NCBI RefSeq assembly: GCF_003971235.1
Contig: NZ_CP034661.1
Span: 2,170,001-2,234,000 of the forward strand
Direction: 5' to 3'
Length of the DNA: 64,000 bases
Origin: Chryseobacterium aureum
GTDB lineage: Bacteria > Bacteroidota > Bacteroidia > Flavobacteriales > Weeksellaceae
Both the position numbers and the translations under genes were made by a program. Position 1 is the stretch's first letter. Each line of letters starts with the position of its first letter. A model generated the notes under the pieces. It worked only from the letters and a program-made list of their open reading frames with translations, did not search any database and was not told the origin of the DNA. Positions 27,626 through 34,568 of this stretch are shown here, in pieces.

Positions 27626-28294
27626 ATGGAATACAATACCCAAAAAACTCAGCTTCATATGCCTGAATACGGCAGAATAATACAACAGTTGGTTGAGCGC
27701 TGCAAAGAACTTCCTACCAAAGAGGAAAGGAATGAAATGGCTATGGCAATCATCGATTTTATGGGTCAGAGAAACCCACAACTTCGCGACGAAGAAAATT
27801 ATAAACATAAACTTTGGGACCATCTTTATATTCTTGCTAATCATGATCTGGATGTAGATTCTCCTTATCCCTTCCCTACCATGGAAGAATTGGCAGAAAA
27901 ACCGAAAAGAATGGAATATCCAAAACTTCAGGGTGACTTTAAGTTTTACGGAAAAAGTATTCTTCAATTGATAGAAAAAGCAATAGAACTGGATATGGGT
28001 GATGAAAAAGAAGCCCTAATAGAAGTGATTGCCAACAATATGAAGAAATCTTACAATGTCTATAATAAAGAACATGTGACGGATGATGTGATTTTCCGCC
28101 ACCTGAAAGAACTGTCTGAAAACAGGTTGGATCTTACCGGGATAGATTCTCTTGAGAAAAGTAAAATCTACTACACCAGCAATAATAACAACCGAAATAA
28201 CAATAATAACAACAGGAACAATAACAACAATAATAAAAATAATAACCAGCCTAATAAGAGAAGGCATAATAACAATCATAAAAACAGAAAATAA
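27626..28294 (+). CDS. DUF4290 protein with asparagine-rich tail
   Basis: The 222-residue protein belongs to DUF4290, a Bacteroidota family of unknown role that often precedes murA. Conserved-looking parts are LHMPEYGRIIQQLVE, RNPQLRDEENYKHKLWDHLYI and PYPFPTMEELAEKP. The last 40 residues are almost only Asn with some Arg and Lys, coded by a microsatellite-like AAT/AAC run; this tail is probably disordered and variable in length. The ATG at 27626 is chosen over a TTG three codons earlier that would lie in the promoter. Its stop overlaps the murA start (TAATG). Confidence 0.88.
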   Translation: MEYNTQKTQLHMPEYGRIIQQLVERCKELPTKEERNEMAMAIIDFMGQRNPQLRDEENYKHKLWDHLYILANHDLDVDSPYPFPTMEELAEKPKRMEYPKLQGDFKFYGKSILQLIEKAIELDMGDEKEALIEVIANNMKKSYNVYNKEHVTDDVIFRHLKELSENRLDLTGIDSLEKSKIYYTSNNNNRNNNNNNRNNNNNNKNNNQPNKRRHNNNHKNRK

Positions 28295-29601
28295 TGAGTG
28301 GAACATTTCAAATAAGAGGAGGAAAGAGACTGCAGGGTGAAATCACTCCACAAGGAGCCAAAAATGAGGCTCTACAAATTTTATGTGCTGTTCTTCTGAC
28401 GGACGAAGAAGTAAGAATTAAAAATATCCCGGATATCCATGACGTGAACAGACTGATTGAGATTCTTGGCGATTTTGGAGTAAAAATTACTAAAAACGGA
28501 CAGGGAGATTATACTTTCAAGGCAGATCAGGTTAATTTTGATTATATAAAATCTAACGAGTTCAAAAAAGACGGAGCTAAACTTCGTGGATCCATTATGC
28601 TGATGGGACCAATGCTTGCCCGCTACGGAGAAGCTTATATGCCCACTCCCGGAGGAGATAAAATAGGAAGAAGAAGGCTGGATACCCATTTCCAGGGACT
28701 TGTAGAATTAGGTGCTGAATTCAATTATGATGAAGAAGAATATTTCTATTCTTTAAAAGCCAAGGAACTGAGAGGAAAATTCATTCTTTTGGAAGAAGCT
28801 TCTGTAACAGGAACTGCCAATATTGTAATGGCAGCTGCTTTAGCAAAAGGAAAAACAAGAATTTATAACGCAGCGTGTGAGCCCTATCTTCAGCAATTGT
28901 GTAAAATGCTGAACAGAATGGGTGCCAATATCTCAGGTATCGGATCAAACCTTCTTACGATTGAAGGGGTTGATTATCTTAGAGGAACTGAGCACACGAT
29001 GCTTCCGGATATGGTAGAAATAGGATCCTGGATTGGCCTTGCCGCCATGACAAAATCTGAAATCACGATCAAAAATGTAAACTGGAACCAGCTTGGTGTT
29101 ATCCCGAATACATTCAGAAAATTAGGAATTCAGCTTGAACAGAGTGGTGACGACATCTACATCCCTGCTCAGGAGCATTATAAAATTCAAAAATTTATTG
29201 ACGGGTCTATCCTTACCATCTCTGATGCGCCATGGCCAGGATTTACTCCGGATTTATTATCCATTATTTTAGTGGTGGCAACCCAGGCCAAAGGAAGTAT
29301 TCTGGTTCATCAGAAAATGTTTGAATCCAGATTATTCTTTGTCGATAAATTAATTGATATGGGTGCTCAGATCATTTTATGTGATCCGCACAGAGCAACG
29401 GTAATCGGTTTGAACCAGGAAGCGCCGTTACGAGGAACAACCATGGTTTCCCCGGATATCAGAGCCGGAAATGCCCTTCTTATTGCAGCACTTTCTGCTG
29501 AAGGAAAATCTATTATCCATAATATTGAACAGATCGACAGAGGATATGAAAATATTGATGGAAGACTAAAAGCAATTGGTGCTGACATTGAAAGAATTTA
29601 A
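28294..29601 (+). CDS. murA: UDP-N-acetylglucosamine 1-carboxyvinyltransferase MurA (Asp-type)
   Basis: MurA adds enolpyruvate to UDP-GlcNAc, the first committed step of peptidoglycan synthesis, in the cytoplasm. The 435 residues cover the full inside-out barrel. Recognisable parts are GGKRLQGEITPQGAKNEAL, LDTHFQGLVELGA, MLPDMVEIGSW and DIRAGNALLIAAL. The active-site loop reads PGGDKIG where the E. coli enzyme has PGGCTIG, so the fosfomycin-target Cys is D122. Cys-to-Asp enzymes known elsewhere stay active and resist fosfomycin. It overlaps the DUF4290 stop, which suggests coupled translation. A terminator follows at 29784. Confidence 0.96.
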   Translation: MSGTFQIRGGKRLQGEITPQGAKNEALQILCAVLLTDEEVRIKNIPDIHDVNRLIEILGDFGVKITKNGQGDYTFKADQVNFDYIKSNEFKKDGAKLRGSIMLMGPMLARYGEAYMPTPGGDKIGRRRLDTHFQGLVELGAEFNYDEEEYFYSLKAKELRGKFILLEEASVTGTANIVMAAALAKGKTRIYNAACEPYLQQLCKMLNRMGANISGIGSNLLTIEGVDYLRGTEHTMLPDMVEIGSWIGLAAMTKSEITIKNVNWNQLGVIPNTFRKLGIQLEQSGDDIYIPAQEHYKIQKFIDGSILTISDAPWPGFTPDLLSIILVVATQAKGSILVHQKMFESRLFFVDKLIDMGAQIILCDPHRATVIGLNQEAPLRGTTMVSPDIRAGNALLIAALSAEGKSIIHNIEQIDRGYENIDGRLKAIGADIERI

Positions 29602-29633
29602 ATTATTTACTGACCTAATCCTTTTAATAATAG

Positions 29634-29707
29634 CTTCCACAGGCTCAGCCTGACAACGCTTAAAAATTTCGGTTAGTATTCGAGCTTTCCCCCTGAGCCT
29701 GTCGAAG
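29634..29707. repeat. REP-like inverted repeat after murA
   Basis: CTTCCACAGGCTCAG (29634-29648) pairs with CTGAGCCTGTCGAAG (29693-29707) with one mismatch. This CTTCGACAGGCTCAG unit is a frequent intergenic repeat in Bacteroidota by my recollection. Confidence 0.6.
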
Positions 29708-29783
29708 GGTTATCAATAAGAAAACCTTTTTTAATTATTAATCTCGGGTATTAATTAAAGGAATAAGTCAATAATTCTATTAA

Positions 29784-29816
29784 AAAGCGTTCAGAATAAT
29801 CTGAACGCTTTTTTTG
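29784..29816 (+). terminator. Terminator of the DUF4290-murA unit
   Basis: AAAGCGTTCAGA and TCTGAACGCTTT make a 12-base stem with a four-base loop, followed by Ts. It lies 180 bases after the murA stop. Confidence 0.88.
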
Positions 29817-29825
29817 TTTGACTAT

Positions 29826-29907
29826 TGTCATTCTGACAAAGGAAGAATCTTATTGTCAACAAAGTATATGAGATTCTTCACTACATTTCATTTCGTTCAG
29901 AATGACA
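29826..29907. repeat. Second intergenic inverted repeat downstream of murA
   Basis: TGTCATTCTGA...GAAGAATCT (29826-29850) returns as AGATTCTTC...TCAGAATGACA (29871-29907). It differs in sequence from the repeat at 29634. The 445-base gap 29602-30046 thus holds two repeats and one terminator. Confidence 0.65.
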
Positions 29908-30046
29908 TTCTTAAGGCAACCTCAATTCTATCTCAGTTAACGATTGGTATTTTTAATTTGTTTATAATCTGTTGTAGTACAAAAATAAAAAGTGCCCGGT
30001 ACAAGGAACCGGACACTTTGAGTAATTAAAACTATATGAATCTCAC

Positions 30047-30382
30047 TTAAAAATAGGTTCTGCAGGTATATTCTACCGTTGTATTGATAAGTTTATTTTT
30101 ATTCAGATAGATTTCAAGCTGGTGGAAATCTTCTGAACTGACATTAATATATAACTGTACTGAACCAAAACTGTATCCATTCACATACTCTACATTAGCA
30201 GATAACACTCTATGACAGATGCCTAATTGATTATAAATGGTGTTCATCAAATGTTCAAATTTCATTTTGCCATTCAACTCTATTTCCAGTAACAATTCTT
30301 TTTTAGGCAGGCTTATCTTATTTTGCAAAACCTGCAGGCCGGGATTAGGTGTAATCATTGCTAAACATTTTTGGTTAAACAT
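30047..30382 (-). CDS. Stand-alone NIL-domain-like protein
   Basis: The 111-residue protein has a C-terminal half that fits the NIL domain, a ferredoxin-like fold found at the end of MetN methionine-transport ATPases: LNTIYNQLGICHRVLSANVEYVNGYSFGSVQLYINVS is the matching region (residues 47-84, cited in part: VLSANVEYVNGYSFGSV). There is no ATP-binding part and no transporter gene next to it. It may be a small sensor or a domain that broke away. An inner ATG at residue 9 is a second possible start. The promoter carries a strong dyad, so it is probably regulated. Confidence 0.6.
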   Translation of the reverse strand: MFNQKCLAMITPNPGLQVLQNKISLPKKELLLEIELNGKMKFEHLMNTIYNQLGICHRVLSANVEYVNGYSFGSVQLYINVSSEDFHQLEIYLNKNKLINTTVEYTCRTYF

Positions 30383-30419
30383 TGTCTGATCAAATTGCGT
30401 TCTGCATTTAAATCTGTGA

Positions 30420-30469
30420 CAAAAATATAAAAAAATATTAGTCCACCAAATTAGTAGACTAATATTTTT
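30420..30469 (-). promoter_or_regulatory. Promoter plus 13-base dyad before the NIL gene
   Basis: On the minus strand TTTG (30447-30450) and TATTTTTG (30420-30427) are 19 bases apart, a perfect promoter. AAAAATATTAGTC (30431-30443) and GACTAATATTTTT (30457-30469) are exact complements that flank the -33 box. This would suit a repressor site. The same hairpin could also act as a second terminator for the upstream lipoprotein gene. Confidence 0.6.
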
Positions 30470-30490
30470 AAAAATTTAACATAAAAAAAA

Positions 30491-30507
30491 GAAGCCTGCT
30501 CAGCTTC
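30491..30507 (-). terminator. Terminator of the YiiX-like gene
   Basis: On the minus strand GAAGC and GCTTC enclose seven bases and are followed by eight Ts. It lies 11 bases after the stop at 30518. Confidence 0.75.
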
Positions 30508-30517
30508 TTCCTGTATT

Positions 30518-31189
30518 TTAATAATCCCCTACTCTTTCCAGTTTATCGGAACCGGCGAGTCCATTAGGATTGCAACCCGGCTGTCCTTCAGGGACTTTAA
30601 GGTTTTTCTTACCATAAAAATCTTCCCAGAAAGTATTCGTTTTTCCAGTTTTCGGATCAATAAATGTCATAGGTTCCAGTGTGAAAATATTTTCTGTCCG
30701 AAAAGCTCTTTCCACAAAATCTGAACAGTAATAGGAATTGTCATCCAGAATATAATTGAAGTTGTATGGTTTCCCCAACATGGAATTTGCTTTTTTTACA
30801 GCTTCAGGAATTGCCTTCTGATATTCCGGTTTTAAACGGTAAACAATCACCTTCTGCCCTTCCTTCTTCTGGTCTTTTACAAAATCTTTCAGATCCTGCT
30901 TCTGAGAACCGCCTTTAGGGGCAGCATGCAGAACAAACATCCGGTTACCTTCTTTCTCAAGAATTCCAATATGATCAAAGGAAGCTGCCTTCTGCTTTTG
31001 AGTTACATTATTAATCGCTCCGGAAAGTCCTGATTCTTTTGCAGTGACAAAAAGAAGATCCCCGCTTTTAAGCTGTACTTTACCTGAATGATGATTACAC
31101 TGAACCAGCAAAACCATTAGACAGGATACAATCCCCAAAACAATAATTCCCTTGATACTTCTGTTAAAAGATTTTTTACATTCAGACAT
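30518..31189 (-). CDS. YiiX-like NlpC/P60-superfamily lipoprotein
   Basis: This 223-residue protein has a membrane signal with a lipobox-like end (MVLLVQC, Cys31). The catalytic pattern of permuted papain-like hydrolases is visible: LKSGDLLFV, His in SFDHIGIL (about residue 73), and Cys in YYCSDFVERAF (about residue 154). Enzymes of this family cut amide bonds in cell-wall peptides or lipids; the substrate here is unknown. It is read divergently from the response regulator at 31291, with about 100 bases between them. Confidence 0.8.
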   Translation of the reverse strand: MSECKKSFNRSIKGIIVLGIVSCLMVLLVQCNHHSGKVQLKSGDLLFVTAKESGLSGAINNVTQKQKAASFDHIGILEKEGNRMFVLHAAPKGGSQKQDLKDFVKDQKKEGQKVIVYRLKPEYQKAIPEAVKKANSMLGKPYNFNYILDDNSYYCSDFVERAFRTENIFTLEPMTFIDPKTGKTNTFWEDFYGKKNLKVPEGQPGCNPNGLAGSDKLERVGDY

Positions 31190-31231
31190 TCTATTCTACT
31201 TTGGGTTTCAAAATTACAAAATAGAATTCAT

Positions 31232-31239
31232 TACATTTG
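31232..31239 (+). promoter_or_regulatory. -7 box before the two-component operon
   Basis: TACATTTG matches TAnnTTTG, 52 bases upstream of the response regulator start. The -33 element is unclear. Confidence 0.45.
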
Positions 31240-31290
31240 TGGGAATATTAAGCTATTCTTCACCTCAACACAAACATTTCCAATATTCTT

Positions 31291-32007
31291 ATGCCACATA
31301 TTTTATTAGTTGAAGACGATGACAGACTTTCTAAGCTCATTGCAAAGGGATTTCAGGAAGCTGAATTTGAGGTTACTGTGGCTTATGACGGAATCACAGG
31401 CTTAAAACTCTCACTACAGAACCATTTTGATCTGGTAGTAACAGATATTGTTCTCCCTAAAAAAGACGGCCTGGAACTCTGTAACGAAATCAAAGGTTTA
31501 AAACCCGATCTTCCTGTCATTATGCTTACCGCATTGGGAACTACCGATGATAAACTGGAAGGGTTTGATGCCGGAGCTGATGATTATCTTACCAAACCTT
31601 TTGAAATGCGGGAACTGATAGCAAGAATAAAAGTGCTTCTGAAACGTTTTTCACAACAGGTTCATCAAAAAATTTCCGTTCTTAAATATGAAGGCATAGA
31701 AATGAATCTGGAACAGAAAACCGTGAACCGTGATCATACTCCGATAAAATTGACTCCGAAGGAGTTTAATCTTTTAAAATTCATGCTGGAAAACTCTGAA
31801 AGGGTTCTTTCCAGAAGTGAAATTGCAGAGAAAGTATGGGAAACCCACTTTGATACAGGTACTAATTTTATTGATGTCTATATCAATTATCTCCGCAAAA
31901 AAATTGATAAAGACTTTGAAACCAAACTGATCCACACCAAAGCCGGTATGGGCTTTATTCTGAAAAAAGACTACGAATCAGGCATTGCACAGGAATCATT
32001 ACGATAA
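31291..32007 (+). CDS. OmpR-type response regulator
   Basis: The 238-residue regulator has a receiver domain with acidic pair E8-D9-D10, phospho-acceptor D52 (VVTDIVLP) and K102 (LTKPFEMREL), then a winged-helix DNA-binding domain (residues 128-225: LTPKEFNLLKFML, RSEIAEKVWE, IDVYINYLRKKID, IHTKAGMGFIL). It is followed 15 bases later by its kinase. Neither the stimulus nor the target genes are shown by sequence; the metal/Mg operon nearby is one candidate, since efflux operons often sit beside such pairs. Confidence 0.95.
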   Translation: MPHILLVEDDDRLSKLIAKGFQEAEFEVTVAYDGITGLKLSLQNHFDLVVTDIVLPKKDGLELCNEIKGLKPDLPVIMLTALGTTDDKLEGFDAGADDYLTKPFEMRELIARIKVLLKRFSQQVHQKISVLKYEGIEMNLEQKTVNRDHTPIKLTPKEFNLLKFMLENSERVLSRSEIAEKVWETHFDTGTNFIDVYINYLRKKIDKDFETKLIHTKAGMGFILKKDYESGIAQESLR

Positions 32008-32022
32008 ACTAAAAATATCCGG

Positions 32023-33384
32023 ATGAAAATAAGAACCAGACTTACGCTGCTTTTTACTTTAATCACTGCAATGCTGCTGGGCATTTACAGCGTTTCCATC
32101 TATTATTCATCCCAAGAAGCCCGGGAAAAATCTTTTTACAGCGAACTTCAGAACGAAGCCATTGCCAAAGCCGATTTATTCTTCAGGAGTTCACTTCCTG
32201 AACAGGAAATGCACAAGCTTTATAAAAACAATACCAGAACGCTTAATGAAGTTCAGGTCGCCATTTATGATGACAATAAGCAACTGATTTATCATGATGA
32301 CGCCAAAGTAGATTATGTAAAGGAGACTCCGGAAATGCTTTCTCAGATATTCCGGAAAAGGAGAATCAGTTTCTTTTTAAATGACTTGCAGGTCATCGGA
32401 ATGACTTACCGGTATGAGGGAAAAACGTACGCCGTCACTGCAGCCGCTTACGACAAGTATGGATATGAATATCTTACCCATCTTCTCACCATCAGTATTG
32501 TGTCATTCTTCATTATTCTGGTGTTAATTTATCTGGCCGGAATATTTCTCTCGAAAAAAGCGTTGAGCCCACTCAGTGAAATGGTTGATCAGATTAAAAA
32601 GATCACCGCCGGAAAATTGCAATTAAGACTTAAAACAACAAAAGAGAAAGACGAACTCAACGAGCTCGCCCAAAACTTTAACGGAATGCTGGAAAGGCTG
32701 GAAAATTCCTTTGATTCTCAAAAACATTTTGTCTCCAATATCTCCCATGAATTAAGAACTCCTCTGGCGGCCATTATTACGGAACTGGAACTGGCTTCAG
32801 AAAAAGAGAAAACAAAAGAGGAATATCAGGAAACCATTCAATATGCACTGGAAGATGCCCGGAAAATGGTCACCCTTTCCAACAGTTTAATGGATCTTGC
32901 CAAAGCGAGCTACGACCCTAATGAGATCAGTTTTTCTGAGATTCGTCTTGATGAGGTTCTCCTGGAATCTTACACCAAAATTACAAGAGAAAATTCAGGA
33001 TATAAAGTTTCGTTGAACATAGAAGATTCTGTAGAAGAACAGCAGCTTATCATTCAGGGAAATGAATATCTACTTCAGGTTGCCTTCAATAATCTTATTG
33101 ACAATGCTTGCAAATATTCCCCGGAACACACCTGCCTGATTGATGTAAATGCTAATTCCAGGGCTCTTACAATACACTGTACAAATACAGGAAATACCAT
33201 AAATGAAGAAGATTTACAGCATATCTTCGAGCCATTTTACAGAAGTGAAACCTCAAAACAGGAAAAAGGTCACGGAATAGGATTATTTCTCACCGAAAAA
33301 ATTATTCTGCTCCATCACGCAAAAATCACCGTTGTATCAGAACATAATAAAACTGTTTTTACAGTAGCATTTATGATCAGCTAA
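32023..33384 (+). CDS. Sensor histidine kinase
   Basis: The 453-residue kinase has two membrane helices (about 7-28 and 153-176) around a 125-residue periplasmic sensor, a HAMP segment (177-235), the phospho-acceptor H242 in SNISHELRTPLAAI and an ATPase domain with NNLIDNACKYSPEH, IFEPFYRSE and GHGIGLFLTEKI. It is the partner of the response regulator upstream and shares its transcript. The sensor part has no known motif that would reveal the signal. Its stop is 17 bases from the end of the convergent EamA gene, and no terminator is visible between them. Confidence 0.95.
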   Translation: MKIRTRLTLLFTLITAMLLGIYSVSIYYSSQEAREKSFYSELQNEAIAKADLFFRSSLPEQEMHKLYKNNTRTLNEVQVAIYDDNKQLIYHDDAKVDYVKETPEMLSQIFRKRRISFFLNDLQVIGMTYRYEGKTYAVTAAAYDKYGYEYLTHLLTISIVSFFIILVLIYLAGIFLSKKALSPLSEMVDQIKKITAGKLQLRLKTTKEKDELNELAQNFNGMLERLENSFDSQKHFVSNISHELRTPLAAIITELELASEKEKTKEEYQETIQYALEDARKMVTLSNSLMDLAKASYDPNEISFSEIRLDEVLLESYTKITRENSGYKVSLNIEDSVEEQQLIIQGNEYLLQVAFNNLIDNACKYSPEHTCLIDVNANSRALTIHCTNTGNTINEEDLQHIFEPFYRSETSKQEKGHGIGLFLTEKIILLHHAKITVVSEHNKTVFTVAFMIS

Positions 33385-33401
33385 TGGATCAAAATTTTTC
33401 A

Positions 33402-34253
33402 TCAATCATGAGAAAGAGATTTTTTATTGAAAATGGTTGTTCCTATGCTGGCCGTTATTACACATGCAATAGAAATCCACTGTAAAAAAGATAACTCTTC
33501 AGCAAGAAATACCCAACCGGAAAGTGCCGCAAACGCAGGCTCCAGGCTCATCAGAATACTGAACGTTTTTGCAGGAAGCCTTTTCAAAGCCATCATTTCC
33601 AGTGAAAAAGGCAACGCACTTGAAAGAATAGCCACGCCAAGTCCTTTGACAAAAATAGTTGGGGTAAGATTGAAAACAGCACCATCCCATATTGTGAATG
33701 GAATAATCACCAGGCTGGCAAAAATCATTCCCGTGGTAACCGCATCTTTCCCCTCCATAATTTTAGAAACCTTGCCGCCCATTATGATATAAACTGCCCA
33801 GAACATTCCTGCCAGAAAAGCGAAGCCAAGACCCAACAAATCAACGTGATCATTCTGCCACGGAACTATCAGGAGAATTCCTACACAGGCCAGTAATGCC
33901 CATACAACATCCAACAGTTTACGGGACAAAGCCAGAGCAAGAAATAATGGCCCTGCAAACTCCACCGTAACGGCCAGCCCCAAAGGTATTCTCTGAATCG
34001 CCATGTAAAAAATAAGATTCATTGCAGCCAATCCTATTCCATAGACCGCACAGTACTTCCATTTTTGGAGGTTAAACTGTAAAAATTTCGGCCGGTTAAT
34101 CAACGTAAGCAGAACAGCAGAAAGTACAATTCTTAAAGTAACCGTACCTATAGCTCCGATAGCCGGAAAAAGCTGCTTCGCAATGGAAGCACCTCCCTGC
34201 ACACAAATGATCGCTAAAAGCGTAGCGGGTATTGCTATGTTTGATTTTTTCAT
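33402..34253 (-). CDS. EamA-family (RhtA-like) transporter
   Basis: The 283-residue protein has ten membrane helices in two EamA repeats, as in the RhtA group of amino acid or metabolite exporters. Typical stretches are IAIPATLLAIICVQGGASIA, FLALALSRKLLDVVWALLA and SLEPAFAALSGWVFLAEELS. The ATG at 34251-34253 is chosen because the 41-residue extension to 34376 has no membrane or conserved character and would be odd for the family. It is convergent with the kinase gene and divergent from mgtC. The substrate is not evident. Confidence 0.87.
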   Translation of the reverse strand: MKKSNIAIPATLLAIICVQGGASIAKQLFPAIGAIGTVTLRIVLSAVLLTLINRPKFLQFNLQKWKYCAVYGIGLAAMNLIFYMAIQRIPLGLAVTVEFAGPLFLALALSRKLLDVVWALLACVGILLIVPWQNDHVDLLGLGFAFLAGMFWAVYIIMGGKVSKIMEGKDAVTTGMIFASLVIIPFTIWDGAVFNLTPTIFVKGLGVAILSSALPFSLEMMALKRLPAKTFSILMSLEPAFAALSGWVFLAEELSFLQWISIACVITASIGTTIFNKKSLSHD

Positions 34254-34442
34254 TTCTACAATATGGTATTCAAAAAATGTTGGAAAGAAGTCTCCGGGAT
34301 TATAAAATTGCCAGATCAAATGTATTGAAATTTTATCTTTTATAATGGGTACAGATTTCATATAATTTTCAGACAATTTTCTCTAATGATTTTCTAATCA
34401 TATTCTAAAGCTTTTCTAACGGTAAAAAAAGCCAGTCATCTC

Positions 34443-34450
34443 TACTTTTG
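34443..34450 (+). promoter_or_regulatory. -7 box of the mgtC operon promoter
   Basis: TACTTTTG fits TAnnTTTG. Transcription would start near 34457, just 14 or so bases before the leader-peptide ATG. The -33 region has no TTTG, which may mean activator control. Confidence 0.55.
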
Positions 34451-34470
34451 CACTGTAAAAAATAAAGCAT

Positions 34471-34506
34471 ATGGACCCAGATCCTTACAGTAATTATCAA
34501 TCTTAA
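34471..34506 (+). CDS. Predicted Mg2+-sensing leader peptide MDPDPYSNYQS (MgtL-like)
   Basis: An 11-codon frame, ATG at 34471 and TAA at 34504, is the only ATG-started frame between the predicted transcript start and mgtC. Its product MDPDPYSNYQS opens with Met, then Asp-Pro-Asp-Pro. The E. coli mgtA leader peptide MgtL opens with Met-Glu-Pro-Asp-Pro, and acidic/proline runs like this make ribosomes fall apart when Mg2+ is low, which lets the structural gene be transcribed. The stop codon abuts the stem-loop at 34506-34550. The frame is real in the sequence; translation and the sensing role are inference from peptide similarity, place and the Mg2+ genes that follow. Confidence 0.55.
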   Translation: MDPDPYSNYQS

Positions 34507-34550
34507 AAGCTTTAGTTGTACTCACTTTTCCCGTACAGCTGAAAAGCTTT
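34506..34550 (+). promoter_or_regulatory. Stem-loop in the mgtC leader
   Basis: AAAGCTTT (34506-34513) pairs with AAAGCTTT (34543-34550), since the unit is its own complement. Inside, TGTAC (34517-34521) pairs with GTACA (34533-34537). The 5' arm starts on the stop codon of the leader peptide, so a ribosome ending there would block the stem. There is no T run, so effects on Rho access or on mgtC translation are likelier than intrinsic termination. Confidence 0.5.
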
Positions 34551-34568
34551 ATAAAAACAGGAAAAGTT

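Noticed and set aside
28016-28306. Antisense frame of 96 residues opposite the DUF4290 tail
   Set aside because: It is the complement of the Asn microsatellite (Val/Ile-rich shadow) and overlaps a well-supported gene.
30047-30382. Remnant of a metN gene
   Set aside because: No trace of an ATPase domain precedes it, and the frame has its own promoter, so a stand-alone NIL protein is more likely than a pseudogene.
34254-34376. N-terminal extension of the EamA transporter
   Set aside because: The extra 41 residues lack membrane or family character, and the inner ATG gives a normal EamA protein.
34451-34568. M-box or other known riboswitch before mgtC
   Set aside because: The leader is only about 110 bases and lacks the long conserved core of the M-box; the short frame and one stem-loop explain it better.
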